DNA of 64,000 nt from Clostridia bacterium (GCA_022786605.1 JALFWW010000015.1:1-64000); one strand, 5' to 3'; positions 35,196 through 45,084 are shown, counted from the stretch's first letter. A program made the numbers and translations. Notes: a model not told the origin generated them from the sequence alone.

Positions 35196-36455
35196 TTACA
35201 CTTCGTCTGGGCTGCTGATTTTGCCTGTGATGGCAGACGCTGCCGCAACAGCGGGGCTTGCCAGATATACTTCGGATTTTACATGACCCATGCGTCCAAC
35301 GAAGTTTCTGTTTGTGGTTGCCACACAGCGTTCGCCTTCTGCCAGAATACCCATATGACCGCCCAGACAGGGACCGCAGGTAGGTGTGGAAACAACGCAT
35401 CCAGCTTCTACGAAAATATCCAGATAGCCTTCTTTGATACATTCCCGATAAATTTTCTGGGTAGCGGGAATGATGATGGCTCTTACGTCTTTATGAACCT
35501 TGTGTCCCTTCAAAATTTCTGCCGCTGTTTTCATATCAGACAGTCTGCCGTTTGTGCAGGAGCCGATGACAACCTGCTGGATGGGAACATCGCCCACTTC
35601 GTCAATGGTTTTGGTGTTTTCCGGCAGGTGAGGGAAAGCAACGGTAGGTTTGATAGCAGACAGATCAATGTCATAAGTTTGTACATATTCTGCGTCTGCG
35701 TCGGGTTCATATACAGTGTAAGGACGATTTACTTTGTCCTGCATATATGCTTTTGTGATTTCATCCACCATAAAAATGCCGTTTTTACCGCCGGCTTCGA
35801 TTGCCATGTTGGCAATACACAGACGATCATCCATGGACAGGCTTTTCAGACCTTCGCCCATGAATTCCATGGAGCGGTACAGGGCACCGTCAACGCCGAT
35901 CATGCCGATGATATGCAGGATGACGTCTTTGCCGCTGACGTTTTTCTGTAATGCCCCTGTCAGGTTAAATTTGATGGCTTCTGGCACTTTGAACCATGCC
36001 TGACCGGTTGCCATACCTGCTGCCATATCTGTGGAACCAACACCAGTAGAGAAGGCACCCAGTGCACCGTAAGTACAAGTATGAGAGTCTGCGCCGATGA
36101 TACATTCCCCAGCGGCTACCAGACCTTTTTCAGGCAGGAGGGCATGTTCGATACCCATATTGCCTACATCATAGAAGTTGTCCAGATCAAATTTTCTGGC
36201 AAATGTGCGGCACTGTTTGCACTGTTCCGCTGCTTTGATATCTTTATTGGGTGTAAAGTGATCCATGACCATGGAAACTTTGCTTTTATCGAATACACCG
36301 GAGAAACCAGCTTTTTCAAATTCATTGATGGCAACAGGGGAGGTGATGTCATTTCCAAGTACCATATCCAGATTGGCACGGATGAGCTGTCCCGCAACAA
36401 CGGAATCCAAGCCCGCGTGGGCAGCCAATATTTTTTGCGTCATTGTCATTCCCAT
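35196..36455 (-). CDS. leuC: 3-isopropylmalate dehydratase large subunit
   Basis: A 419-residue aconitase-family subunit carrying the catalytic [4Fe-4S] cluster, with cysteines in [12 protein letters not shown] (about 298-309) and [13 protein letters not shown] (about 357-369). Substrate segments [18 protein letters not shown] and GSTDMAAG lie before them. It is the short LeuC form that pairs with the short LeuD. It isomerises 2- to 3-isopropylmalate. AAGGAG lies 9 nt before the ATG. An intrinsic terminator separates it from leuA, so its expression may be lower or separately controlled. Confidence 0.95.
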   Translation of the reverse strand: MGMTMTQKILAAHAGLDSVVAGQLIRANLDMVLGNDITSPVAINEFEKAGFSGVFDKSKVSMVMDHFTPNKDIKAAEQCKQCRTFARKFDLDNFYDVGNMGIEHALLPEKGLVAAGECIIGADSHTCTYGALGAFSTGVGSTDMAAGMATGQAWFKVPEAIKFNLTGALQKNVSGKDVILHIIGMIGVDGALYRSMEFMGEGLKSLSMDDRLCIANMAIEAGGKNGIFMVDEITKAYMQDKVNRPYTVYEPDADAEYVQTYDIDLSAIKPTVAFPHLPENTKTIDEVGDVPIQQVVIGSCTNGRLSDMKTAAEILKGHKVHKDVRAIIIPATQKIYRECIKEGYLDIFVEAGCVVSTPTCGPCLGGHMGILAEGERCVATTNRNFVGRMGHVKSEVYLASPAVAAASAITGKISSPDEV

Positions 36456-36475
36456 AAAAAATCGCTCCTTTTATA

Positions 36476-36522
36476 TACAAAAAGGGACAGGTGTGACAAA
36501 CTGTCATGCGGCACCTGTCCCT
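36476..36522 (-). terminator. Intrinsic terminator between leuA and leuC
   Basis: Read leftward, an 11-bp perfect stem (36512-36522 with 36483-36493, AGGGACAGGTG) encloses an inner 5-bp stem TGACA/TGTCA and is followed by TTTTTG. It lies 17 bp past the leuA stop and 28 bp before the leuC ATG, so leuCDB depends on readthrough or on an unseen promoter. Confidence 0.88.
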
Positions 36523-36539
36523 GCTCGTTCATGTGTTAT

Positions 36540-38252
36540 TTATTTTGTGATGAAATGGCTTACCTGATTCAGACGGTTGATGGCGCTGACCAAAGCGTTG
36601 ATGGAAGCCAGAATGATGTCTTCGTGCATGCCTACGCCCCAGTAAACTTTGCCGTTGGCATCAGCGATGGCAACATAAGCAGCTGCACGGGAGTTGGATT
36701 CTGCTTCCAGCGCGTGTTCTGCGTAAGTTACGAAGGTATAGTCGAAGCTGTAAAGCTTGGACTGGCGCAGAGCGTTGCTGACAGCATCCAGACGACCGTT
36801 ACCGCTCGCTGTGAAGAAATATTCTGTGCCAGCGATATTTACATGAATGTCAACAGTGTATCCATCCTCACCTTTATAGGTAGAGTTTTTGCGGAAGGTT
36901 GCATCGGTAATGTCGATGGGATTGAATTTGTTGATATATTCGTTCTTGAATGTTTCATATACTTCCGCAGGTGTCAGTTCCTTATGACTATGGTCGGAAA
37001 CACCTTTGACCATATAGCCGATTTCTTCCCGCATTTTTACAGGAATGTGGAAGCCATAATTCTGTTCCAGAATATATGCGATACCGCCTTTGCCGGACTG
37101 GCTGTTGATACGGATCACGTCCGCATCATATTCTCTGCCAACGTCATGAGGGTCGATGGGCAGATAGGGTACCATCCAACGATGCATATGTTTGTCTTCC
37201 CGGTATTTCATGCCTTTGGCAATAGCATCCTGATGTGAACCAGAGAATGCGGCAAACACCAGCTGACCGCCATAAGGCTGACGAGGATGCACTTTCATAT
37301 CTGTATATTTTTCGTAAGCTTCTACGACTTTTGGCATGTTGGAGAAGTCCAGTTCGGGGTCAACACCGTGAGAGAACAGATTCATTGCCAGTGTGACAAT
37401 GTCAACATTACCGGTTCTTTCCCCATTGCCGAACAGTGTGCCTTCAATTCTGTCACCGCCTGCCAGCAAACCCAGTTCCGCATCGGCTACGGCTGTACCG
37501 CGGTCGTTGTGAGGGTGCAGAGAAAGAATGACGCTGTCTCTGTTGTGCAGATGACTGGACATATAAGCAATCTGCGCTGCGTAAACATGGGGCATAGACA
37601 TGGATACGGTCGCGGGCAGATTGATGATCACTTTCTTTTCGGGAGTAGGTTCCCAGATGTCGATGACAGCGTTGCAAATGGCTTCCGCAAAGTCGATTTC
37701 TGTGCCGGTGAAGCTTTCCGGAGAATATTCAAACTGGAATTCTGTTTCAGGCATTTTCTTTGCGTATTCGTTCATCAGCTTTGCGCCGCTGACAGCGATG
37801 TCGATGATTTCCTGGCGGTCTTTTTTGAAAACCTGTTCCCGCTGTGCCAGAGAAGTGGAATTGTACAGATGTACAATGGCTCTTTTGGCACCTTTCAGAG
37901 ATTCAAATGTTTTTGCGATGATATGTTTTCTGGACTGTGTCAGTACCTGTACGGTAACATCGTCAGGAATCATATCCTGTTCAATCAGTGTGCGCAAAAA
38001 TTCATACTCTGTTTCAGATGCGGCGGGAAAGCCAACCTCGATTTCCTTGAACCCAAGGGAAACCAGGAAACGAAAGAACTCTACTTTTTCATTTAGACTC
38101 ATGGGAACGATTAGGGCTTGATTACCATCTCTTAAATCGACACTGCACCATGCGGGTGCTTTTTCCAAATGATCTTTGCTGATCCATTCCATTGAGGGTT
38201 CAGGCGGCATAAAGTAACCGACCTCGTACTTTTCACAATTCTTCATCATCAT
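36540..38252 (-). CDS. leuA: 2-isopropylmalate synthase (long, yeast-type form)
   Basis: A 570-residue enzyme that condenses acetyl-CoA with 2-oxoisovalerate, the committed step to leucine. The DRE-TIM barrel (about 30-310) opens with WCSVDLRDGNQAL, which holds the metal and catalytic residues, and shows LHPHNDRGTAVADAEL (about 250). The C-terminal regulatory domain (about 440-560), the usual site of leucine inhibition, contains HVNIAGTEYFFTASGNGRLDAV. The length and N-terminus (PEPSMEWISKDHLEKAPAWCS) match the long LeuA2-like class. Three tandem ATGs occur at 38252, 38249 and 38246; the first lies about 10 nt after AAGAAGG. A structured leader precedes it. Confidence 0.95.
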   Translation of the reverse strand: MMMKNCEKYEVGYFMPPEPSMEWISKDHLEKAPAWCSVDLRDGNQALIVPMSLNEKVEFFRFLVSLGFKEIEVGFPAASETEYEFLRTLIEQDMIPDDVTVQVLTQSRKHIIAKTFESLKGAKRAIVHLYNSTSLAQREQVFKKDRQEIIDIAVSGAKLMNEYAKKMPETEFQFEYSPESFTGTEIDFAEAICNAVIDIWEPTPEKKVIINLPATVSMSMPHVYAAQIAYMSSHLHNRDSVILSLHPHNDRGTAVADAELGLLAGGDRIEGTLFGNGERTGNVDIVTLAMNLFSHGVDPELDFSNMPKVVEAYEKYTDMKVHPRQPYGGQLVFAAFSGSHQDAIAKGMKYREDKHMHRWMVPYLPIDPHDVGREYDADVIRINSQSGKGGIAYILEQNYGFHIPVKMREEIGYMVKGVSDHSHKELTPAEVYETFKNEYINKFNPIDITDATFRKNSTYKGEDGYTVDIHVNIAGTEYFFTASGNGRLDAVSNALRQSKLYSFDYTFVTYAEHALEAESNSRAAAYVAIADANGKVYWGVGMHEDIILASINALVSAINRLNQVSHFITK

Positions 38253-38283
38253 AATAATCAAACCTTCTTTCTTCCATGAATTT

Positions 38284-38399
38284 GGAGTCTTTTGTAAATT
38301 TACGGACGTTCCCGTGTCCGTTTTTGTTTGCCAATCTGATGGAGGTAGCCGATTGGCTTCAGATTGGCAAACAAAAATGTTTCGCAAGCGAAATGCTTT
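38284..38399 (-). promoter_or_regulatory. Highly structured leuA leader
   Basis: The leftward leader (about 38405 to 38253) holds, in order, a small GCATTTCGCTTGCGAAAC-type stem, a perfect 19-bp stem (38321-38339 with 38359-38377) with a 19-nt loop, and a 6-bp ACGGAC/GTCCGT stem (38302-38307 with 38315-38320). No leucine-codon leader peptide or T-box core was recognised. Read rightward, the ACGGAC stem is followed by TTTTTGTTT and would terminate antisense RNA from leuA. Confidence 0.65.
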
Positions 38400-38411
38400 T
38401 GAATGATTTGG

Positions 38412-38440
38412 ATTGTACTAAAATAAAAACAATTTGTCAA
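38412..38440 (-). promoter_or_regulatory. Sigma-A promoter of leuA
   Basis: Leftward: -35 TTGACA (38435-38440), a 17-bp spacer and -10 TACAAT (38412-38417). It diverges from the ilvB promoter 60 bp away. Confidence 0.85.
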
Positions 38441-38499
38441 GTGTATTTTTGCAAATACAGTGTAAAAATTTCTTTATGCACTTGCGATAAAAAAAGTTA

Positions 38500-38527
38500 T
38501 TGACATTTGTAAAAAGTGTAATATAAT
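38500..38527 (+). promoter_or_regulatory. Sigma-A promoter of the ilv operon
   Basis: -35 TTGACA (38500-38505), a 16-bp spacer and TATAAT (38522-38527), giving a short leader of about 70 nt before ilvB with no T-box. Confidence 0.85.
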
Positions 38528-38603
38528 GGGTTGTATCAAAAAAAATACAAAAGAGAAATGACGACGAAACAACAAAAGACAAAAGAAAGAGAGGGACTGC
38601 CAC

Positions 38604-40265
38604 ATGAAAATGACAGGTTCGCAGATCATTATGGAGATTCTGCTGGAACAAGGTGTGGATACGGTTTTTGGGTATCCCGGCGGCGCTGCATTGAATATCT
38701 ATGACACATTATATCAATACAGTGACCGAATTCGCCACGTGCTGACAGCCCATGAACAGGGAGCAGCACATGCGGCAGATGGCTACGCCAGAGCAACAGG
38801 GAAAACAGGCGTTGTTTTTGCCACAAGCGGCCCTGGGGCTACCAATCTGGTAACGGGAATCGCAACAGCTTTTATGGACAGCATTCCTATGGTAGCCATT
38901 ACATCCAATGTAGCAAACAGCCTGATCGGCAGAGATGCTTTTCAGGAAGTATATATTACAGGCATTACGATGCCCATTACAAAACACAATTTTTTCGTTA
39001 ATAAAGTAGAAGACCTGGCACATGCTGTCAGAGAGGCATTCCGTATCGCGGCTACAGGCAGAAAAGGTCCTGTACTGGTGGATGTAACAAAAGATGTTTC
39101 TGCTGCTCTTTGTGAGTTTGAGCCAAAATGCGCGGAAAATCAAGTAAAAATGCCCATAGCTTCTGATGAGGAAATCCAGAAAATCGCTGATCTGATCAAT
39201 CAGGCGGAACGACCTGCCATCTACTGCGGCGGTGGTGTTCCTGCATCAGACGCTGGTGAAGAATTGACAGAACTGATCCATAAGGCAGATATTCCCATTG
39301 CCTACACCATGATGGCAGTTGGGATTGTGGGTTATAACGATACCCATTCCTTGGGTATGATCGGTATGCATGGCAGTGTCGCTGCTAATAAAGCTGTGGA
39401 TCAGGCAGATTTGGTATTGGCATTGGGCACACGTTTTTCTGACCGTGTAGCACTGAATACAGAAAAATTTGCCCATAGAGCCACAAAAGTTCAGGTTGAT
39501 ATTGATGAGAGCGAAATCAACAAGAACGTTATCGTAGATATGAGCGTCCTTTCCGACGTAAAATATTTCTTGGAAAAACTGCTGCCTCTCGTTGAGGAGA
39601 AAAAACGTACAGCTTGGCTGGAACAGGTGGCAGAATGGAGAGATGCTTCCATTGCGGCACAATGTCCTGCGGCAAAAATGCATCCCCGTGACATCATTGG
39701 TGCTGTTTGTGATATGACAGATAAAGAAACTATCTATGTCACCGATGTCGGTCAGCATCAGATGTGGGCGGCACAGTTTATCAAACACCGCAACACAAAA
39801 GCATTTTTGACCAGCGGTGGTTTGGGTACCATGGGTTTTGGCTATGGCGCAGCCATTGGTGCACAGGTTGGATGTCCCGATAAACGGGTAATCCATTTCA
39901 CAGGTGATGCTTCTTTCCATATGAATCTGAATGAAGCATGTACCGCAGTCAGCGAAGAACTGCCTATCATCACCGTTATCATGAACAATCATGTACTGGG
40001 TATGGTTTATCAATGGCAGAGTTCTTTCTATGACAGACGGTATTCTGCTACAGTACCTAATAGAAAAACAGATTTTGTGAAACTGGCAGAAGGCTTTGGT
40101 GCAAAGAGCTTCCGCGCAGAAACACCAGAAGAATTTAAAGAAGCTTTTGCGGCAGCTTTGCAGGAAAAAGGTCCTGTTTGGATCGAATGTATCATCGATC
40201 AGGAAGAAAAGGTATTGCCTATGATTCCCAATGGCGGCACGGTAGAAGACATCATCTTGAACTAA
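38604..40265 (+). CDS. ilvB: Acetolactate synthase large (catalytic) subunit
   Basis: A 553-residue thiamine diphosphate enzyme that joins two pyruvates (valine/leucine) or pyruvate and 2-oxobutyrate (isoleucine). The catalytic glutamate is in LTAHEQGAAHAADGYARATG (about 47-66), and the thiamine/metal motif runs from GDASFHMN (about 434) to NNHVLGMVYQWQ. An FAD-binding middle domain contains GMIGMHG and TRFSDR. GAGAGGGA lies before the ATG. It is first in ilvB-ilvN-ilvC-ilvD; ilvN follows after 16 bp. Confidence 0.95.
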   Translation: MKMTGSQIIMEILLEQGVDTVFGYPGGAALNIYDTLYQYSDRIRHVLTAHEQGAAHAADGYARATGKTGVVFATSGPGATNLVTGIATAFMDSIPMVAITSNVANSLIGRDAFQEVYITGITMPITKHNFFVNKVEDLAHAVREAFRIAATGRKGPVLVDVTKDVSAALCEFEPKCAENQVKMPIASDEEIQKIADLINQAERPAIYCGGGVPASDAGEELTELIHKADIPIAYTMMAVGIVGYNDTHSLGMIGMHGSVAANKAVDQADLVLALGTRFSDRVALNTEKFAHRATKVQVDIDESEINKNVIVDMSVLSDVKYFLEKLLPLVEEKKRTAWLEQVAEWRDASIAAQCPAAKMHPRDIIGAVCDMTDKETIYVTDVGQHQMWAAQFIKHRNTKAFLTSGGLGTMGFGYGAAIGAQVGCPDKRVIHFTGDASFHMNLNEACTAVSEELPIITVIMNNHVLGMVYQWQSSFYDRRYSATVPNRKTDFVKLAEGFGAKSFRAETPEEFKEAFAAALQEKGPVWIECIIDQEEKVLPMIPNGGTVEDIILN

Positions 40266-40281
40266 AGAGGAGGCGATAGGC

Positions 40282-40797
40282 ATGACAGAGATCAAAGTCA
40301 ATAAAGACGCCCCCCGTCAGGTGGTGCGTATGCTGGTGGATAACCAGCCCAATGTACTGGCTCGGATTTCCAGCCTGTTTGGCAGAAGAAATTTTAACAT
40401 CAGCACCATTACCGCTTCAGAGACCCATATTCCGGGTCTTACCAGAATTACGGTAGTCACCGGAGAAACGGATGAGAATGTACTGCATCAGATCATTGCC
40501 CAGACAGAAAAACTGGAAGTGGTGCGGGAGATTTATCTGCTGGATATGAAAAACAGTGTATACCGCGAATTGCTGCTGGTAAAAATCCGCACAGACAAAA
40601 ATGAAAGAAGCGCATTACACGAAATCGTGGATATTTATAGAGGAAAGATCATCGACCTTTCCAAAAACAGTATGATTGTGGAACTGACAGGCTCTCCTGA
40701 GAAGTTGGACGGCTTTATGAACATGGTATCTTGCTATGATATCATCGAAGTTTGCCGTACAGGTATCACAGGCATCGAACGGGGTCTTGCAGAATAA
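40282..40797 (+). CDS. ilvN: Acetolactate synthase small (regulatory) subunit
   Basis: A 171-residue subunit with an N-terminal ACT domain (about 12-80), recognisable from VVRMLVDNQPNVLARISSLF and GRRNFNISTITASET, and a C-terminal ALS_ss_C domain (about 84-160) with RELLLVKIRTD and IDLSKNSMIVELTG. It binds valine and confers feedback control on IlvB. The length agrees with the IlvH/IlvN long form. It follows ilvB with AGAGGAGG in front. Confidence 0.94.
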   Translation: MTEIKVNKDAPRQVVRMLVDNQPNVLARISSLFGRRNFNISTITASETHIPGLTRITVVTGETDENVLHQIIAQTEKLEVVREIYLLDMKNSVYRELLLVKIRTDKNERSALHEIVDIYRGKIIDLSKNSMIVELTGSPEKLDGFMNMVSCYDIIEVCRTGITGIERGLAE

Positions 40798-40851
40798 AAA
40801 AAGTACAAAAGAAGAAACGGGAAAAACCCGGAAGAAAAGGAGACGATACGA

Positions 40852-41847
40852 ATGATTAAAAAGTATTATGATCAGGATTGTAATTTGGCAATGTTGGACG
40901 GCAAAACAATTGCTGTCATCGGTTTTGGCAGTCAGGGTCATGCCCATGCACAGAACCTGAAAGAAAGCGGTATGAATGTTGTGGTTGGTCTGAGAAAAGG
41001 TTCTGCCCACACAGCAAAAGCAGAAGCAGCTGGTCTGAAGGTTATGGAAATCGAAGAAGCCGCAGAAGCTGGCGATGTGGTAATGATGCTGGTACCCGAC
41101 GAACTGGCACCTGAAATCTATAAAAATCAGGTTGCAAAACACATGAAAGACGGCGATGTTCTGGCATTTGCTCATGGTTTCAACATTCACTATAACCAGA
41201 TTCAGCCCGCAAAAGGTTTAGATGTTATCATGATCGCGCCCAAAGGTCCTGGTCATATTGTTCGTAAATTGTATACAGAAGGCGCAGGCGTACCTAGCTT
41301 GATCGCTGTTTATCAGGATGCTTCTGGCAAAGCAAAAGACTACGCATTGGCTTATGCTTCCGGTATTGGCGCAGGTCGCGCGGGTATCCTGGAAACTACA
41401 TTCAAAGAAGAAACAGAAACAGACCTCTTTGGTGAACAGGCAGTACTGTGCGGCGGCGTAACAGAACTGATGAAAGCTGGTTTCGAAACACTGGTAGAAG
41501 CTGGCTATGAACCCGAAATGGCTTACTTTGAATGTATCCATGAAATGAAACTGATCGTCGACCTGATCTATGAAGGCGGCTTTGATAAAATGCGTTATTC
41601 CATCTCCAACACAGCGGAATACGGCGATTATATCGCAGGCAAACGCGTTATCACAGACGAAGCAAGAGCCGGCATGAAGAGCTTGCTGGCAGATATTCAG
41701 GATGGTACTTTCGCAAGCACATTCGTTCAGGAAATGAACGCAGGCGGCAAAGCGAAATTCCTGGCATCCAGAAGAGTACAGGCAGATCATCAACTGTGTC
41801 ATGTAGGCGCAGAACTGCGTCAGATGATGAGCTGGCTGAAGAAATAA
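40852..41847 (+). CDS. ilvC: Ketol-acid reductoisomerase
   Basis: A 331-residue class I enzyme that isomerises and reduces acetolactate to 2,3-dihydroxyisovalerate. The N-terminal nucleotide fold has [13 protein letters not shown] (24-36), and the specificity loop GLRKGSAH (about 47-54) suggests NADPH. The knotted C-terminal domain shows the magnesium-binding segment [12 protein letters not shown] (about 190-201) and [27 protein letters not shown] precedes the ATG. An unusual hairpin lies between its stop and ilvD. Confidence 0.96.
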   Translation: MIKKYYDQDCNLAMLDGKTIAVIGFGSQGHAHAQNLKESGMNVVVGLRKGSAHTAKAEAAGLKVMEIEEAAEAGDVVMMLVPDELAPEIYKNQVAKHMKDGDVLAFAHGFNIHYNQIQPAKGLDVIMIAPKGPGHIVRKLYTEGAGVPSLIAVYQDASGKAKDYALAYASGIGAGRAGILETTFKEETETDLFGEQAVLCGGVTELMKAGFETLVEAGYEPEMAYFECIHEMKLIVDLIYEGGFDKMRYSISNTAEYGDYIAGKRVITDEARAGMKSLLADIQDGTFASTFVQEMNAGGKAKFLASRRVQADHQLCHVGAELRQMMSWLKK

Positions 41848-41904
41848 GAATAGAAAAGAAAAGCATAGGAAAGTAAAGAAGAAGGAGGAAGGGGAATTCC
41901 TCGT

Positions 41905-41932
41905 GGAAAAGCACCCGACAGGGTGCTTTTCC
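41905..41932 (+). terminator. Stable hairpin between ilvC and ilvD
   Basis: A perfect 12-bp stem, GGAAAAGCACCC (41905-41916) with 41921-41932, has a GACA tetraloop and is followed by TGTATATGG rather than a T run. It lies 28 nt before the proposed ilvD ATG, downstream of a strong GGAGGAAGGGG sequence at 41884-41894. Confidence 0.7.
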
Positions 41933-41960
41933 TGTATATGGAATGTGCCCTCATACATAT

Positions 41961-43628
41961 ATGAAAAATCTGAGAAGTGCAAGTGTAACACAAGGTGTAG
42001 AAAAAGCCCCTATGCGCAGTCTGTTTTATGCCATGGGGTATACAAAAGAAGAACTGGATCGTCCATTGATTGGCGTGGTTTCTGCCCATAGTGAAATCGT
42101 TCCTGGGCATTTCCATCTGGATAAAGTGGCAGAAGCCGTAAAAGCTGGTATCCGTATGGCTGGCGGTACACCCATCGAAGTGCCTGCTATTGGCGTTTGC
42201 GATGGGATCGCTATGGGGCATATCGGCATGAAATACAGTCTTGCCAGCCGTGAACTCATTGCGGACAGCGTGGAAACCATGGCAATGGCACATTGCTTTG
42301 ATGGTCTGGTACTGGTGCCCAACTGCGATAAGATCGTTCCCGGTATGGTTATGGCAGCAGCAAGAATCAATCTGCCTGCAATCGTTTGTTCCGGCGGCCC
42401 TATGATGCCTGGTATCGTAGATGATACCCATAAGAGCCTGTCTGAAATGTTTGAAGCTGTTGGCGCCAGAAAAGCAGGGCTCATTGATGATAACAAACTG
42501 TATGAATTTGAAAACAACGCATGTCCCGGCTGTGGTTCCTGTGCAGGTATGTTTACCGCAAACAGCATGAACTGCTTGTGTGAAGCCATTGGTATGGCAT
42601 TGCCCGGCAATGGTACCATCCCTGCTGTACACAGCGGCAGGTTGCAGCTGGCAAAACACGCAGGTATGAAAATCATGGAATTAGTAGAAAAAGATATCAA
42701 AGTCAGAGATATTATCACAGAAGATTCTATCCGTAATGCCGTTGCCTGTGATATGGCACTGGGTTGTTCTTCCAACAGCGTGCTGCACCTCCTCGCCATT
42801 GCCAATGAAGCAGGTGTAGATTTGGATTTGAAGGTGTTCAATGAAATTTCCGCAAAAGTTCCTAATCTGTGCCATCTGGCACCGGCTGGTGATACTTATA
42901 TCGTTGACTTGCAGCAGGCAGGCGGCATTCCTTCGGTGCAGGCAGAATTGTCTAAAAAAGGAATGTTGGATTTGAATTGCATGACAGTAACTGGTCATAC
43001 ATTGGGCGAAAATATTGCAGGCGCTTATAACCGCAATCCTGAAATCATCCGCCCTGTGGAAACGCCTTACAGCGAAACAGGCGGTATTGCCATCTTGTGG
43101 GGCAACATCGCCAAAGAAGGCTGTGTTGTCAAACGCAGTGCCGTAGCGGAAGAAATGCTGTGTCATACAGGCCCCGCAAGAGTATTCGATGACGAAAGTT
43201 TTGCCATCGAAGCCATTTATAACGGTGAAATCAAAGCAGGAGATGTTGTGGTTATCCGTTATGAAGGACCAAAAGGCGGTCCCGGCATGCGTGAAATGCT
43301 GAATCCTACCAGTGCATTGGCAGGCATGAAGCTGGATAAATCTGTTGCACTCATCACAGACGGCAGATTCTCCGGTGCAAGCCGTGGCGCATCCATCGGT
43401 CATGTGTGTCCAGAAGCGGCGGCAGGCGGCGAAATCGGTTTACTGAAAGATGGTGATTTGATTGAAATCGACATCCCGAACGCATCCATCAATGTGAAAC
43501 TGACAGATGAAGAACTGGAAGAAAGAAGAAAAGCTTATGTAGCACCTGCGCCGAAAGTAACCAGCGGATGGCTGGCAAGATACGGCAGAATCGTTTCTGC
43601 GGCAAGCAAAGGCGCTGTTATGAAATAA
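41961..43628 (+). CDS. ilvD: Dihydroxy-acid dehydratase
   Basis: A 555-residue Fe-S dehydratase that forms 2-oxoisovalerate and 2-oxo-3-methylvalerate. Cluster cysteines are in [11 protein letters not shown] (about 115-125) and [13 protein letters not shown] (about 185-197), with C-terminal [20 protein letters not shown]. The N-terminus [20 protein letters not shown] aligns with other IlvD at the ATG at 41961; an in-frame ATG at 41943 adds six unlikely residues. Neither start has a proper Shine-Dalgarno, although a very strong one lies upstream of the intercistronic hairpin. Translation control is therefore unusual (see findings). Confidence 0.94.
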   Translation: MKNLRSASVTQGVEKAPMRSLFYAMGYTKEELDRPLIGVVSAHSEIVPGHFHLDKVAEAVKAGIRMAGGTPIEVPAIGVCDGIAMGHIGMKYSLASRELIADSVETMAMAHCFDGLVLVPNCDKIVPGMVMAAARINLPAIVCSGGPMMPGIVDDTHKSLSEMFEAVGARKAGLIDDNKLYEFENNACPGCGSCAGMFTANSMNCLCEAIGMALPGNGTIPAVHSGRLQLAKHAGMKIMELVEKDIKVRDIITEDSIRNAVACDMALGCSSNSVLHLLAIANEAGVDLDLKVFNEISAKVPNLCHLAPAGDTYIVDLQQAGGIPSVQAELSKKGMLDLNCMTVTGHTLGENIAGAYNRNPEIIRPVETPYSETGGIAILWGNIAKEGCVVKRSAVAEEMLCHTGPARVFDDESFAIEAIYNGEIKAGDVVVIRYEGPKGGPGMREMLNPTSALAGMKLDKSVALITDGRFSGASRGASIGHVCPEAAAGGEIGLLKDGDLIEIDIPNASINVKLTDEELEERRKAYVAPAPKVTSGWLARYGRIVSAASKGAVMK

Positions 43629-43639
43629 TCGAAATAAAA

Positions 43640-43680
43640 AAGAAAAAGGGAAACATCTCTGAATGTTTCCCTTTTATTTT
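43640..43680. terminator. Bidirectional terminator after ilvD
   Basis: A 13-bp stem, AAAAGGGAAACAT (43644-43656) with 43663-43675, is followed by ATTTT rightward and by TTTTTATTT leftward. It serves both ilvD and the converging ATPase gene. Confidence 0.9.
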
Positions 43681-43686
43681 GTGTCG

Positions 43687-44931
43687 TTAAATTCCCGCTT
43701 TTTGCAGTTCGATAAAATGTTTTGCAGTTCGAGGACTTCTGCCATTACAACGGATAGCAAAGGCTTCGGCTTTTATGCAGAGTTCTTCTTCGTCCATAGA
43801 TACGCCGTATTGTTTTGCCAGATGTTTTACGATAGACAAATAATCGTCTTTCCCCGGTTTCTGGAATGTAATGGTCAGACCAAAACGCGCCGCCAGGCTC
43901 ATGGTTTCCTGAAGAGTGTCGTTCAAGTAAAGTTCATCGCCTTGCCGTTCCGTCATGGTTTCTTTCACTAGATGTCGACGATTGCTGGTGGCATAAATGA
44001 GCACGTTTTTGCCGCAGGAGGCGACACCGCCTTCCAGTATGGCTTTCAGTGCCGCAAAGTTATCATCATTGCTGGAAAAACTCAGGTCATCAATGAAAAT
44101 GATGAATTTCAGAGGATTGTCAGCCAGTTCATCCAAGATATCAGGAAGTTCATAAAGCTCGTTTTTCTTTACTTCCAGAAGCCGTAAGCCCTGTTTTCGC
44201 AGGGAATTGGCAATGGCTTTCACCGTGGTGCTTTTGCCTGTGCCCGCGTCGCCATAAAGCAGTACATTGGAGGCAGTTCCACCTTCTAAAAAGACCTGTG
44301 TATTGCGCAGTACCTGATTTCTTTCCCGTTCGTAACCAGTCAGGTCTTCCAGTGTCTGCATGTCGGGATGCTTCACAGGATGGATGGTACCATGGCGGAA
44401 CAGGAACGTGTGATATTGCGCGTATATGCCATAGCCTGTATAAGGCAGGGCGTCCAGATGTTTACGGTAATCTGTGTGGAAATTCAGCTGAGATGTTTCC
44501 CAACGAGGGAGGGCATGGAGAAATCCTGCTTCCCGTAAAGGTTTTTCCATTTCTTCTGCTGTCAGAAGGGATAAATTCTGGAGGATTTCCAGTTCTTCGT
44601 CCAGCTGCTGTTCCAGAAAAGGAGAAAAATCTTTTTTTCTGGCTTTGGCTTTCAGATAATCTGTTTCTGTGCGGAAAAGCAGTCCATAGAGGCAGTGGGA
44701 AAAATTGCCCGAAATTTCCATTTCATTTTCGGCATAACAACGATAAATTTCAGATGTAAAGTCACAATATGCCGAAACAGCAGCGGATAGAGAAGAAGCC
44801 TCTCTTTTCGCCAGAGAAAGCAAGGATTCCATCATTGTGGAAAATGACTGGAGCAATGGTTCCCGCAGCAAAGGGCGCAGGATGGTTAGGGTTTGTAATC
44901 TCTCATAAAGTTCTTTTGTATGTGGTTCCAT
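43687..44931 (-). CDS. DUF815-type AAA ATPase
   Basis: A 414-residue cytoplasmic protein. An alpha-helical N-terminal region (about 1-170) precedes an AAA-like core with Walker A LLYGDAGTGKSTT (about 223-235), Walker B KFIIFIDDLSF (about 278-288), sensor-like YATSNRRHLV (about 319-328) and an R-rich lid near the end. This is the DUF815 family, widely conserved but uncharacterised; some annotations call it YifB- or DnaA-like without proof. The ATG at 44931 lies 9 nt after AAAGG; an ATG at 44940 abuts the site. It is monocistronic, with its own promoter and the terminator shared with ilvD. Confidence 0.85.
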   Translation of the reverse strand: MEPHTKELYERLQTLTILRPLLREPLLQSFSTMMESLLSLAKREASSLSAAVSAYCDFTSEIYRCYAENEMEISGNFSHCLYGLLFRTETDYLKAKARKKDFSPFLEQQLDEELEILQNLSLLTAEEMEKPLREAGFLHALPRWETSQLNFHTDYRKHLDALPYTGYGIYAQYHTFLFRHGTIHPVKHPDMQTLEDLTGYERERNQVLRNTQVFLEGGTASNVLLYGDAGTGKSTTVKAIANSLRKQGLRLLEVKKNELYELPDILDELADNPLKFIIFIDDLSFSSNDDNFAALKAILEGGVASCGKNVLIYATSNRRHLVKETMTERQGDELYLNDTLQETMSLAARFGLTITFQKPGKDDYLSIVKHLAKQYGVSMDEEELCIKAEAFAIRCNGRSPRTAKHFIELQKAGI

Positions 44932-44977
44932 ATCGCACATCCTTTGTATAAAAATAAGTACAATTTGTAATGGGCTT

Positions 44978-45006
44978 AGTATAGCATGTTTTGTATGGGA
45001 TTGCAA
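44978..45006 (-). promoter_or_regulatory. Sigma-A promoter of the DUF815 gene
   Basis: Leftward: -35 TTGCAA (45001-45006), a 17-bp spacer and -10 TATACT (44978-44983), about 47 bp before the ATG. Confidence 0.75.
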
Positions 45007-45084
45007 ACAAAAAAAGTGCGGAAAATACAGGACAGTAGAGTCGTATTTTTTATGTGCTTTTCAAAACAATGTTGCAAAAGCAAC

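Noticed and set aside
38253-38387. N-terminal extension of leuA from 38387
   Set aside because: It starts with TTG, runs through the stable leader hairpins and lacks a ribosome site; the ATG at 38252 matches the family N-terminus.
38253-38603. T-box or leucine leader peptide for leuA or ilvB
   Set aside because: No T-box core or leucine-codon run could be found; the ilvB leader is only about 70 nt.
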